A stretch of 17,087 nt of DNA from CAMBDR01 sp046597185 (GCA_046597185.1 JBKJLF010000003.1:1-17087); one strand, 5' to 3'; positions 1-7,881 are shown, counted from the stretch's first letter. Translations and numbers: made by a program. The notes: generated from the sequence alone by a model not told the origin.

Positions 1-8
1 CCGGTTTT

Positions 9-38
9 CTGATTTGATTTTTCTTTAAATCAAGTCAG
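9..38. repeat. AT-rich inverted repeat downstream of the RND operon
   Basis: Two 12-bp arms, CTGATTTGATTT (9-20) and AAATCAAGTCAG (27-38), can pair completely if one G-U wobble is allowed, leaving a 6-nt loop. On the plus strand it is followed by TTTCCCC and on the minus strand by AAAACCGG, so neither side has a classical U-tract. It lies about 55 bp past the stop codon of the pump gene and could end that transcript or one entering from outside the window. The structure is seen directly; the role is inferred. Confidence 0.45.
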
Positions 39-60
39 TTTCCCCAAGAAAGGCTGATAA

Positions 61-90
61 CCGTGGCAAACCTTAAGCAAACACCCACGG
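61..90 (-). terminator. Weak hairpin just after the RND pump stop codon
   Basis: CCGTGG (61-66) and CCACGG (85-90) form a 6-bp inverted repeat with an 18-nt loop immediately downstream of the pump gene's stop (TAA, read leftwards from 94). No T-run follows on the minus strand, so it is a poor intrinsic terminator. It may only protect the 3' end, or be chance. Confidence 0.25.
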
Positions 91-91
91 C

Positions 92-3000
92 TTATTGTGG
101 TTTTTTCACCCGGAACCAGGCTGCATACAGTGCCGGCAAGAACAGCAATGTTAGCCCGGTAGCAACAATCAAGCCCCCCATAATCGCCACCGCCATCGGC
201 CCCCAAAACACCGAGCGCGATAACGGGATCATCGCCAACACGGCGGCGGCGGCGGTCAAAATAATGGGACGGGAGCGCCGCACCGATGCTTCCACCACCG
301 CATTCCATGCCGCCACCCCGTTGGCGATATCTTGCTCGATTTGGTCAATCAAAATAATCGAGTTGCGGATAATCATGCCAAATAGCGCAATCACCCCAAG
401 CAAGGCGACAAAGCCAAAAGGACGCTGGAAAATCAATAAGGCCATCGCGATACCCGCAATACCCAATGGACCGGTCAAAAATACCAGTAAGGAGCGCGAG
501 AAACTATGTAATTGCAACATCAGCAAAGTAAAAATAATAAACAACACCAAGGCCAGATTGGCGGTAATCGACCCGGTCGCTTTACCACTGTCGGCAGCGG
601 ATCCTGCCAAATCAATCTTGTAGCCTGCAGGCAAATCCGCCCGCAGTTTCTTCAAAGCCGGATCGATCTGGCTCGACACAGTAGGGCCTTGAATACCATC
701 GATCACATCACCCTGCACGGTAATGGCCCACTCGCGCCCTTCACGCCAAACCACGCCTGGCTCCCATTCAAAATTCACCCGTGCAATTTGCGAGAGCGTG
801 ATAAAACGCCCGGTACTGGTCGGAATATTGGTTTCATTCAACACTTCAATCGTGGCGCGCTCATCCATTGGCTGGCGTACCAAAATATCAATCAATTTTT
901 CATTTTCACGAAATTGGCCGATTGGCGTGCCGGAGAGGATGGTATTGGCAGCACGCATCACCGCTTGCGAAGTGACACCCACCGCACGCATCTTTTCCTG
1001 ATCCAGATTCAAGCGCATGACTTTCACCGACTCATTCCAATTATCATTCACGCCCACCAAATTAGGGTTGGCACGCATGATGTCCTTGACTTGATCAGCA
1101 ATCTCACGCACTTTGCGCACTTCCGTGCCAGTTACCCGAAATTGTACCGGGTATTCGACCGGCGGCCCGTTCGGCAAGAGCTTGACCCGGCCGCGCACGT
1201 CTGAAAATTCATTTTTTAACGCGGCAATTAACTTCATACGCAATTTTTCGCGCGACTTCAAGTCTTTTGGCAAGATCACAAATTGCGACACATTCGATTG
1301 TGGAAAAATCTGGGACAAGGATAAGAAAAAGCGCGGACTGCCTGTGCCGACATAGCCAACCACCGATTCTACGCCCTCTTGCTTGAGCACATAGGCCTCA
1401 AACTTTTTGGCCTGTATTTCAGTGGCTTGAAACGCGCTGCCTTCGGGCATCCACAATTCAACCAGAATTTCCGGACGGCTCGAATCAGGGAAAAATTGCT
1501 GTTCAATAAACCGAAAACCGACCATACCCAACAGGAAAATCAGCAAGGTCAGTAAAATGGTGGTTTTACGCCATTCCACACACCAGTTCACCACGGCGCG
1601 AAAGCGTTGGTAGGCAGGTGTATCAAACAGTTCATGATGTCCGTCAGCCCCGGCGTGCGGTTTCACCTTGAGTATGACGAAACCAATATACGGGGTAAAT
1701 AGTACGGCAGCAAACCACGATATGATTAAGGCCAGCGCATTGACCGAAAACATCGAAAACGTGTACTCACCCGCTGCCGATTTGGCCAGCGCAATCGGCA
1801 AAAAGCCCGCTGCCGTAATCAAGGTGCCCGTCAGCATCGGCATCGCGGTGGAGGTATAGGCAAAGGTGGCCGCATCAAAACGGGAAAAACCTTCTTCCAT
1901 TTTACGCACCATCATTTCAACCGCAATAATGGCGTCATCCACCAATAAACCCAGCGCAATAATCAAGGCACCCAGTGAGATTTTATGCAAGTCAATGCCC
2001 AATATCTTCATTGCCAAAAAGGTGGTGGCCAGTACCAATGGGATAGTCAAGCCCACCACCAGACCCGGGCCAACATCAATCCGAAATGGTTTGGTGTGCA
2101 AACCCAGGGCGAGGAAGCTCACGGCCAGCACAATCAACACCGCCTCAATCAGGGTACGTACAAACTCACTCACGGAAGCGCTCACGGTGCGAGGTTGATC
2201 AGCCACTTGTTCCAGTTCAATACCCACAGGCAGCTTGGTTCGCATTTCTGCCGCCACGCGCTTTAAATTTTTGCCCAAATCAATAATATTACCGCCACGC
2301 GCCATCGAGACGCCCAGCCCGATCACTTCCTTGCCGTTAAAGCGCATTTTATCGGACGGCGGATCGCGGTAGGCACGGGTGATGGTGGCGAAATCGCCGA
2401 GACGGAAACTGGTGCCATTGGCGCGCAAAATAAGCGCTTCAAGATCTTTGACCGTCTTTAGCGCACCCGTTACGCGGATTTGCAAGTTATCGGTCGGGGT
2501 TACCAGTACGCCCGTTGATTCAACCGAATTTTGCGCACTAATTTGCTGCACAATCGCATCAAATGAAATACCCAGTTGGGCGAATTTTTTATGCGAAAAA
2601 ACAATATTCAAACGCTCATCTTGCACGCCAAACAATTCCACCTTGGACACGGTCGGTATGCGCAGAAATTGCTGACGCACAAAGTCAGTGTATTCTTTCA
2701 TTTCGGCATAGGTAAAGCCGTCACTGGAGATGGCGTAGATGGAACCATAGGTATCGCCAAATTCATCGTTGAAAAAAGGCCCCACCACCCCGGCGGGTAA
2801 GGTGCCGCGAATATCACCAATTTTTTTACGCACTTGATACCATGCCGCAGCCGTATCAGCGGGCGAGGTGGCTTCATTAATGCGCAAAAAGATGACGGTT
2901 TCGCCTGGCTTGGAATAGCTTTGAATAGTCTCGATATGGGGTATTTCTTGCAACTTACGTTCCAATTTATCGGTCACCTGATCGGAAATATCGAGCGCAT

Positions 3001-3196
3001 TGGCACCGGGCCAAATCGCCCGCACCACCATCGCCCGGAAGGTAAAAGGTGGATCTTCATCTTGCCCCAAACTGGCGTAAGCAAGAATGCCACCGATCAT
3101 TAACACCACGATTAAGTAACGCGTTAATGGAATATGTTCCAAGGCCCAACGCGAGAGATTCAAACTTTCGCGCTTGCTTGCGTTGATGTCACTCAT
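92..3196 (-). CDS. RND (HAE1/AcrB-type) efflux transporter, inner-membrane permease
   Basis: This is a proton-driven drug or metabolite pump of the inner membrane and works as a trimer with a fusion protein and an outer-membrane channel. At 1034 residues it has the usual family length. The first membrane helix is near residues 24-44, followed by a large periplasmic loop. A central block of helices carries GLLVDD with Asp420-Asp421, which matches the proton-relay Asp pair of AcrB TM4. A second periplasmic loop and a final helix block follow. At the TM10 relay position the sequence reads IIRNSIILID, so Arg944 stands where AcrB has Lys940. The ATG start overlaps the stop of the upstream fusion-protein gene as ATGA and is preceded by AGGAG about 7 nt upstream, so the two are translationally coupled. 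The substrate cannot be read from the sequence. No outer-membrane channel gene or regulator is adjacent. Confidence 0.95.
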   Translation of the reverse strand: MSDINASKRESLNLSRWALEHIPLTRYLIVVLMIGGILAYASLGQDEDPPFTFRAMVVRAIWPGANALDISDQVTDKLERKLQEIPHIETIQSYSKPGETVIFLRINEATSPADTAAAWYQVRKKIGDIRGTLPAGVVGPFFNDEFGDTYGSIYAISSDGFTYAEMKEYTDFVRQQFLRIPTVSKVELFGVQDERLNIVFSHKKFAQLGISFDAIVQQISAQNSVESTGVLVTPTDNLQIRVTGALKTVKDLEALILRANGTSFRLGDFATITRAYRDPPSDKMRFNGKEVIGLGVSMARGGNIIDLGKNLKRVAAEMRTKLPVGIELEQVADQPRTVSASVSEFVRTLIEAVLIVLAVSFLALGLHTKPFRIDVGPGLVVGLTIPLVLATTFLAMKILGIDLHKISLGALIIALGLLVDDAIIAVEMMVRKMEEGFSRFDAATFAYTSTAMPMLTGTLITAAGFLPIALAKSAAGEYTFSMFSVNALALIISWFAAVLFTPYIGFVILKVKPHAGADGHHELFDTPAYQRFRAVVNWCVEWRKTTILLTLLIFLLGMVGFRFIEQQFFPDSSRPEILVELWMPEGSAFQATEIQAKKFEAYVLKQEGVESVVGYVGTGSPRFFLSLSQIFPQSNVSQFVILPKDLKSREKLRMKLIAALKNEFSDVRGRVKLLPNGPPVEYPVQFRVTGTEVRKVREIADQVKDIMRANPNLVGVNDNWNESVKVMRLNLDQEKMRAVGVTSQAVMRAANTILSGTPIGQFRENEKLIDILVRQPMDERATIEVLNETNIPTSTGRFITLSQIARVNFEWEPGVVWREGREWAITVQGDVIDGIQGPTVSSQIDPALKKLRADLPAGYKIDLAGSAADSGKATGSITANLALVLFIIFTLLMLQLHSFSRSLLVFLTGPLGIAGIAMALLIFQRPFGFVALLGVIALFGMIIRNSIILIDQIEQDIANGVAAWNAVVEASVRRSRPIILTAAAAVLAMIPLSRSVFWGPMAVAIMGGLIVATGLTLLFLPALYAAWFRVKKPQ

Positions 3197-4398
3197 TTGG
3201 CCGCTCCTGCGCTGGCCATACTGCTTACCATCGCGCTGGCAGAGGCCGCCATGGCTTGCGCTGGTGCAGCGTTGGCATCACTTGCACGCCCTAAAATTCG
3301 AACCTTTTGCCCTGGAGTTAGCACATGCACACCCGCAGTGACAATGTTTTGCCCCACGCTCAAGCCGCTGGAGATCAGAATATCATTACCTGCCACGCCC
3401 GCCACGGTCACGGGTAGCAACTGCACCACGCCTTTATCCACCACCCATACCGAGGTGATATTTTTTTCCTGAAACAAGGCTGTCAGCGGCACACTAATGG
3501 TGTTCACCGCATTTTTGGTGGAGAAAGAGACATAGGCCGTCATACCCAGTTTCACTTGATTCGAGGCCTGCGGCAAGGCGATCCGTGCGTTATAGGTGCG
3601 TGTAACCGGGTCCGCCATAGGGGAAATTTCGCGTATTTTTCCGATGAGAATATTTTTGGGATCGGCCCACAGACGCACTTTCACCTCAGGCAAGGCGCGG
3701 AAGATATCGACCCGATCTTCCGGCAAGCCAATTTGCACTTCCTTTTCACTGGTTTGCGCCACGCGCACCACGGGTGTGCCAGCGCCCACCACTTGCCCCA
3801 CTTCGGCATCGAGCCCCGTTACCACGCCATCCACATCGGACACCAAACTGGCATAACTGGCTTGATTGCCCTGCCCTTTTAATGCGGCCTGGGTTTGATC
3901 AACACTGGCTTGCGCTGCCTGAAACGCGGTTTCTTTGGCGTCCAAAACGGCCTTACTGACAAATTTATTGGCATATAATTCTTGAAAACGGGCGCGCTCT
4001 GCTTTGGCCAAATCGCGGTTACTCTCTGCCGCCCTCAAGCCGGCACGCGCCTGACTCTGGGCCAATTGCAAATCGATCGGGTCCAGTTGCATTAATAGTT
4101 GACCACGCTTGACCTGGCTGCCGACATCGACTTTACGTGCCAAAATTTTGCCCGCCACCCGAAAGCCCAGGCGCGATTCAATGCGTGGTTTGATTTCACC
4201 TGAAAATTCTGCGCTACGTTCCACGCCTTGCGCGGTCACCGTCATGACTCTTACCGGGCGGATATCCGGTTTGGATTCAACAGCCCTTTGGCAAGCAACT
4301 AAAGACATACTGCCCGCCAAAACCAGCAGGGGGAGCAAAATTTGACGCGAGATTTGACGCGATATGTTCAACTTCAACGGAGTATTCAAGGTTAACAC
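3193..4398 (-). CDS. RND efflux periplasmic adaptor (membrane fusion) lipoprotein
   Basis: A 401-residue HlyD/AcrA-type adaptor that links the pump to an outer-membrane channel. The start is GTG, chosen because AAGGAAA lies about 7 nt upstream and the next methionine is residue 31, inside the signal peptide. A lipobox LVAC ends at Cys36, so the mature protein should be lipid-anchored. A lipoyl-like half (RVAGKILARKVDVGSQVKRGQLL) precedes an alpha-helical hairpin rich in Ala, Gln and Lys (about residues 105-175). The second lipoyl half (SDVDGVVTGLDAEVGQVVGAGTPVVRVAQ) and beta-barrel and membrane-proximal domains follow. The C-terminal tail is a low-complexity Ala/Ser/Met stretch. The signal peptide contains a duplicated ISRQ from a 12-bp DNA repeat. 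It is the first gene of the operon, divergent from hpnC. Confidence 0.93.
   Translation of the reverse strand: MLTLNTPLKLNISRQISRQILLPLLVLAGSMSLVACQRAVESKPDIRPVRVMTVTAQGVERSAEFSGEIKPRIESRLGFRVAGKILARKVDVGSQVKRGQLLMQLDPIDLQLAQSQARAGLRAAESNRDLAKAERARFQELYANKFVSKAVLDAKETAFQAAQASVDQTQAALKGQGNQASYASLVSDVDGVVTGLDAEVGQVVGAGTPVVRVAQTSEKEVQIGLPEDRVDIFRALPEVKVRLWADPKNILIGKIREISPMADPVTRTYNARIALPQASNQVKLGMTAYVSFSTKNAVNTISVPLTALFQEKNITSVWVVDKGVVQLLPVTVAGVAGNDILISSGLSVGQNIVTAGVHVLTPGQKVRILGRASDANAAPAQAMAASASAMVSSMASAGAAK
4340..4363. repeat. 12-bp tandem duplication in the adaptor signal peptide
   Basis: Two adjacent copies of atttgacgcga(g/t) (4340-4351 and 4352-4363) encode ISRQ-ISRQ at residues 12-19 of the adaptor. 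The duplication is in frame and lengthens the positively charged N-region of the lipoprotein signal. Confidence 0.8.
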
Positions 4399-4610
4399 GG
4401 CACTTTCCTTTATATTGCGGATTACTCTAATTCAATTCGAATTTACAACCCCAACAACCGCGTGCAACACCACTGTCTTGGCATTGTATGCTATTTTGAT
4501 GCGCTTATCGAAGGCTGTTTTGATGTTACTGACTCGTCGGTTAGTAATTATAGCGATCTCTGCTCGCTTTGCAAATGACTTTCGCGTCATTAACTCTTTT
4601 TTTTGCTACC
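4399..4610. promoter_or_regulatory. Divergent intergenic region between the RND operon and hpnC
   Basis: This 212-bp gap separates the adaptor gene (minus) from hpnC (plus) and must hold both promoters unless transcription enters from elsewhere. It is AT-richer than the flanking genes. Visible elements are a perfect 10-bp palindrome AATTCGAATT (4434-4443), about 36 bp upstream of the adaptor start and a possible operator, and a direct repeat TTTTGATG at about 4495 and 4518. No gene is evident in it. Confidence 0.5.
4520..4548 (+). promoter_or_regulatory. hpnC: Candidate sigma-70 promoter for hpnC
   Basis: TTGATG (4520-4525) is followed after 17 bp by AGTAAT (4543-4548), each matching four of six consensus positions. 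The start codon of hpnC lies about 60 bp downstream. This is a weak match by eye, and other nearby -10-like hexamers exist. Confidence 0.3.
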
Positions 4611-5423
4611 ATGGCCGTCGAACATTACGAAAACTTTCCAGTTGCATCCATTTTGATGCCAAAAAAATTACGTCCTGCGGTTGAAGCCATCTATGCCTTC
4701 GCCCGCAGTGCCGACGATTTAGCCGATGAGGGTGACGCAGACATACCACAAAGGTTGGCCAGCTTAAGCGCCTATGAACAAGCCCTGGCGCGCATTGAGC
4801 AAAAGCAAAGCGCTGAAAACGCACTCTTCGCGCGCTTGGAACAAGTCATCAACCTTTACCGCTTGCCGATGCAACCATTTTATGATTTGCTTTCGGCCTT
4901 TAAGCAAGATGTGACCACCACACGCTACGCGAGCTTCCCGCTGCTATTGGATTATTGCAATCGTTCAGCCAACCCAGTAGGCAGGTTGATGTTGGCTTTA
5001 TATCAAGCCGATGAGGCGCACAATTTGCATGACTCGGATGCGATTTGCAGCGCCTTGCAGTTAATTAATTTCTGGCAAGATGTTGCCATCGATTGGCAAA
5101 AACAACGTATTTACTTACCGCTCGATTCTTTGACACACTTTCAAGTGAGCGAACAACATATCGCCCAGCAGCAAAATGATGTCGCATGGAAAAATTTAAT
5201 GGCGTCCGAAGTGGATCGGGCGCGCCAAATGATGCACAGCGGCAGTGGCCTGGCGCTACGCTTGCCGGGCCGCATTGGCTGGGAATTGCGCTGCGTGGTG
5301 CAAGGCGGTTTGCGCATTTTGGAGCGCATTGAGCAAGTGCAATATGATGTATTTCGGCAACGCCCGAAATTAGCCTGGCGTGATTGGCTCCTCATTGGCT
5401 GGCGTGCATTCTGGATGCGCTAA
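4611..5423 (+). CDS. hpnC: Hydroxysqualene synthase HpnC
   Basis: A squalene/phytoene-synthase family enzyme expected to convert presqualene diphosphate to hydroxysqualene, the second step of the bacterial three-enzyme squalene route. The protein has 270 residues. The first Asp-rich motif appears as ARSADDLADE (DDLADE at 35-40) and the second as NFWQDVAIDW (Asp157 and Asp161), followed by RIYLP. The NFWQDV..DW form, rather than NIIRDVGED, is typical of HpnC and separates it from HpnD next door. ATG 4611 was chosen because the protein then begins MAVEHYENFPV, the usual HpnC start. In-frame TTG (4569) and ATG (4575) would add 12-14 residues with no family support. No clear Shine-Dalgarno precedes it. 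It is the first gene of hpnCDE. Confidence 0.93.
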   Translation: MAVEHYENFPVASILMPKKLRPAVEAIYAFARSADDLADEGDADIPQRLASLSAYEQALARIEQKQSAENALFARLEQVINLYRLPMQPFYDLLSAFKQDVTTTRYASFPLLLDYCNRSANPVGRLMLALYQADEAHNLHDSDAICSALQLINFWQDVAIDWQKQRIYLPLDSLTHFQVSEQHIAQQQNDVAWKNLMASEVDRARQMMHSGSGLALRLPGRIGWELRCVVQGGLRILERIEQVQYDVFRQRPKLAWRDWLLIGWRAFWMR

Positions 5424-5467
5424 TGCCGCTAATGCAAAAATTCCCGGCACGGCATTCAATAGTTCGC

Positions 5468-5501
5468 TATACTCGCAACTTTCCAGCCGTGCAGTCTGCA
5501 C
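5468..5501 (+). promoter_or_regulatory. hpnD: Possible hpnD promoter element and operator-like dyad
   Basis: The 94-bp gap between hpnC and hpnD holds TATACT (5468-5473), a five-of-six match to a -10 box but without a convincing -35. It also holds a perfect odd palindrome GTGCAG-T-CTGCAC (5489-5501), which ends 16 bp before the hpnD start. The spacing would suit a repressor site downstream of a start point. The palindrome is seen directly; its function is inferred. Confidence 0.3.
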
Positions 5502-5517
5502 TTTGCCGCAAACAACC

Positions 5518-6351
5518 ATGTCACCAGACGAATATTGTCAGCAAAAAGCAGCCCAGAGTGGCTCCAGCTTTTATTACAGCTTCTTATTTCTTCCCGTCGA
5601 GCGGCGCAAAGCCATTACGGCGCTGTATGCCTTTTGTCGCGAAGTCGATGATACGGTCGATGAATGTACCGACCTTGGCATCGCACGCAGCAAGCTCAAT
5701 TGGTGGCGACAAGAGTTGATGACGCTCATGGGTGGCACGCCAACCCACCCGGTCACCCAAGCCCTGGCACCGCATATGGCCAGCTTCAAAATGGAACTGC
5801 GCCATTTGCAAGCCATTATTGATGGTATGGAAATGGATTTGGATCAAACCCGCTATCTTGATTTTGCTGGTCTGCAACGCTATTGCTGGCATGTGGCGGG
5901 GGTGGTTGGCATTTGTTCGGCCAGTATTTTCGGCTTCACCGACCCGCAAACACTGAAATATGCGGAGAAACTCGGCTTGGCCTTGCAACTGACCAATATT
6001 ATTCGCGACGTGGGCGAAGATGCACGGATTGGTCGAATCTATCTGCCTGTGAATGAATTACAACAGTTTAATGTCACCGCCGCCGATTTATTGGCGGGCA
6101 AATACAGCGACAATTTTCGCCAATTGATGCGCTTTCAGGCTGAACGAGCGCAAGCGGCGTATGACGAAGCGCTCGCGCTGCTGCCCGCCTGTGACCGCCG
6201 CCCCCAACGCACCGGCTTGATCATGGCCGCGATTTACCGCGCCCTGTTAGGCGAAATCGAGCGCGACGGTTTTCAAGTCTTGCATCAACGCACATCCTTA
6301 ACCCCGATTCGCAAACTCTGGCTAGCCTGGAAAACCTATGTCAAAGGCTAA
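5518..6351 (+). CDS. hpnD: Presqualene diphosphate synthase HpnD
   Basis: The enzyme joins two farnesyl diphosphates head-to-head to give presqualene diphosphate, the first committed step of squalene and hopanoid synthesis. The protein has 277 residues, a normal length. Motif one is REVDDTVDE (DDTVDE at 44-49) and motif two is NIIRDVGED (160-168, Asp164 and Asp168) followed by RIYLP, the canonical trans-prenyl head-to-head pair. The N-terminus SSFYYSFLFLP is also typical. ATG 5518 was chosen over upstream in-frame codons, from 5380 on, that would add 46 unconserved residues reaching back into hpnC. Its stop lies inside hpnE (14-bp overlap). It is a paralogue of the preceding HpnC. Confidence 0.95.
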   Translation: MSPDEYCQQKAAQSGSSFYYSFLFLPVERRKAITALYAFCREVDDTVDECTDLGIARSKLNWWRQELMTLMGGTPTHPVTQALAPHMASFKMELRHLQAIIDGMEMDLDQTRYLDFAGLQRYCWHVAGVVGICSASIFGFTDPQTLKYAEKLGLALQLTNIIRDVGEDARIGRIYLPVNELQQFNVTAADLLAGKYSDNFRQLMRFQAERAQAAYDEALALLPACDRRPQRTGLIMAAIYRALLGEIERDGFQVLHQRTSLTPIRKLWLAWKTYVKG

Positions 6352-7708
6352 ATCCAAGCCTGGCACGGGCAAACAGGTGGCCGTGATTGGCGCGGGCTGG
6401 GCTGGTTGTGCCGCAGCGGTCGAATTAGCGCAAATGGGTTACCAGGTCGAATTATTTGAAAGCGCGCGCACCCCCGGTGGCCGCGCCCGCCAATTGGTGC
6501 TGGAAGGCAAGACGCTGGATAATGGCCAGCACATCTTGCTCGGTGCCTATTCTGAAACCTTGCGTTTGATGCGTCTGTGTGGTGTCGATTTACAACAGGC
6601 ATTTTTGCGCCTGCCGCTACAAATGCGCTACCCGGATACCGAACAAGGCATGGATTTTTGCGCGCCGCGCTGGCCCGCGCCGCTGCATTTGTTAGGCGCG
6701 CTGGTACGCGCGCGCGGCTTGGGGCGCGAAGATAAAATGGCCTTGGGGCGCTTTAGCACCAGCGCGCGCTGGATGGGTTGGCAACTCAATACCGATTGCA
6801 GCGTGACTGAACTGTTGCTGCGCTTTGAACAGACCGAGCGCATTATTCAATTGATGTGGCGGCCTTTATGTATCGCCGCGTTAAATACGCCGCCAGAACG
6901 CGCGTCGGCCCAGGTTTTTTTGCGCATTTTAAAAGATAGCCTGGGTGCCAATCGCGCCGCTTCCGATATGCTGATCCCACGCCTGGATTTGAGCAATTTA
7001 TTTCCCTTGCCGGCCGTCCAGCTTATTCGCCGCCATGGTGGCAATCTGCATCTGGGGGCCAGTGTGAAAGCCATATTCCCCCATGGCAGCGCCTGGCAAA
7101 TCCATGGCAACGGCCTGCCGGAAGCCCAATTTGATGCCGTCGTAGTCGCCACGCCCAGCCAGGTCGCCAGCCAATTGCTGGCCGAATACATCGAACCGAT
7201 CACCCTGGCGCAAGAAGCCATCACCACCTGTTATTTACAATATGATGCCAGTGTGCGTCTGCCCCAGCCAATGTTGGCCCTGCCGGATCTGCCGGAACAA
7301 GGCGATTTTGCCCAATATGTCTTTGATCGGGGGCAATTACAGGCCGACCAAGCCGGATTATTGGCCGTTGTGATCAGCGCACCACACCAGGCCCTGGCAC
7401 TTGACCAGGCCGAATTGGTGCAAGCCATCACGCAACAATTGAGCCGACAACTGGCAGCGCAATTACAAGTTGCAAAAATACAAGGTGCAGAATTACAACA
7501 ACCGTTGTGGCATAAAGTGATTTCAGAAAAGCGTGCCACCTTTGCTTGCTCACCGGGTTTGCAACGGCCAACGCAAACCATCAGCCTGCCCAATTTGGTG
7601 TTGGCTGGCGATTACACCGCTGGGCCCTACCCGGCGACACTGGAAGGTGCGGTACGCAGCGGCGTACAGGCAGCCCAACTCATCAGCGCCCAATCCGCTG
7701 CCTATTGA
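6338..7708 (+). CDS. hpnE: Hydroxysqualene dehydroxylase HpnE (FAD-dependent)
   Basis: A flavoprotein of the amine-oxidase / phytoene-desaturase fold that reduces hydroxysqualene to squalene, completing the HpnD-HpnC-HpnE route. The protein has 456 residues. A Rossmann dinucleotide motif lies at the N-terminus (VIGAGWAG, Gly18, Gly20, Gly23) with the ribose-binding Glu41 in ELFESARTPGGRAR. The C-terminal FAD motif reads LVLAGDYTAGPYPATLEGAVRSG. A Lys-rich dozen residues precede the Rossmann strand. The ATG lies 14 bp inside hpnD with a weak GGAAAA upstream, so coupled translation is likely. Neighbours make HpnE more likely than a carotenoid desaturase. Confidence 0.93.
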   Translation: MSKAKSKPGTGKQVAVIGAGWAGCAAAVELAQMGYQVELFESARTPGGRARQLVLEGKTLDNGQHILLGAYSETLRLMRLCGVDLQQAFLRLPLQMRYPDTEQGMDFCAPRWPAPLHLLGALVRARGLGREDKMALGRFSTSARWMGWQLNTDCSVTELLLRFEQTERIIQLMWRPLCIAALNTPPERASAQVFLRILKDSLGANRAASDMLIPRLDLSNLFPLPAVQLIRRHGGNLHLGASVKAIFPHGSAWQIHGNGLPEAQFDAVVVATPSQVASQLLAEYIEPITLAQEAITTCYLQYDASVRLPQPMLALPDLPEQGDFAQYVFDRGQLQADQAGLLAVVISAPHQALALDQAELVQAITQQLSRQLAAQLQVAKIQGAELQQPLWHKVISEKRATFACSPGLQRPTQTISLPNLVLAGDYTAGPYPATLEGAVRSGVQAAQLISAQSAAY

Positions 7709-7881
7709 CGCGGTGTTCTGTGGGGTCTTTTGAGGCCGTCTTTTGACGCCGTCTTTTGACGCCGTCTTCTGAATTACAGCGACTTTTACCCCTTGTTCCA
7801 CTGATCAACTTTGTTCCAGATCGCCAATAATTAGCCCTAAGACGCTGCAATACCATTTTGCGAACACCCAAGGAGCTGAAA
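7709..7881. other. Intergenic region between hpnE and the flagellar cluster
   Basis: This 173-bp gap separates squalene and flagellar genes. Its left part is a 13-bp tandem repeat array. Its right part has two TTGTTCCA copies (7793-7800 and 7811-7818, 18 bp apart) flanking TGATCA, which could be a regulator site ahead of the flagellar transcript. I found no convincing sigma-70, sigma-54 or sigma-28 promoter by eye and no intrinsic terminator for hpnE. Confidence 0.6.
7725..7773. repeat. 13-bp tandem repeat after hpnE
   Basis: Units gtcttttgaggcc (7725-7737), gtcttttgacgcc (7738-7750) and gtcttttgacgcc (7751-7763) are followed by a partial, diverged copy beginning gtcttctga. Two units are identical and the first differs by one base. 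The period is strict and the array starts 16 bp after the hpnE stop. It is non-coding here and could vary in copy number by slippage. Confidence 0.9.

Noticed and set aside
63..623. 186-codon plus-strand open frame antisense to the RND pump gene
   Set aside because: It lies wholly opposite a clear conserved gene, has biased composition, and is best explained as an antisense shadow.
4569..4610. N-terminal extension of HpnC from TTG 4569 or ATG 4575
   Set aside because: The family starts at MAVEHYENFPV; the extra residues are unsupported.
4364..4684. 106-codon plus-strand frame across the divergent region into hpnC
   Set aside because: It overlaps hpnC in another frame, has no ribosome site and shows no recognisable protein features.
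5380..5517. 46-residue extension of HpnD
   Set aside because: It overlaps hpnC, reads like untranslated sequence, and the conserved HpnD start is ATG 5518.
7725..7773. CRISPR array
   Set aside because: The repeat units are contiguous 13-mers without spacers, so this is a simple tandem repeat.
7709..7881. Sigma-54 or sigma-28 promoter for the flagellar cluster
   Set aside because: I looked for TGGCAC-N5-TTGC and TAAA-N15-GCCGATAA patterns and saw no acceptable match by eye.
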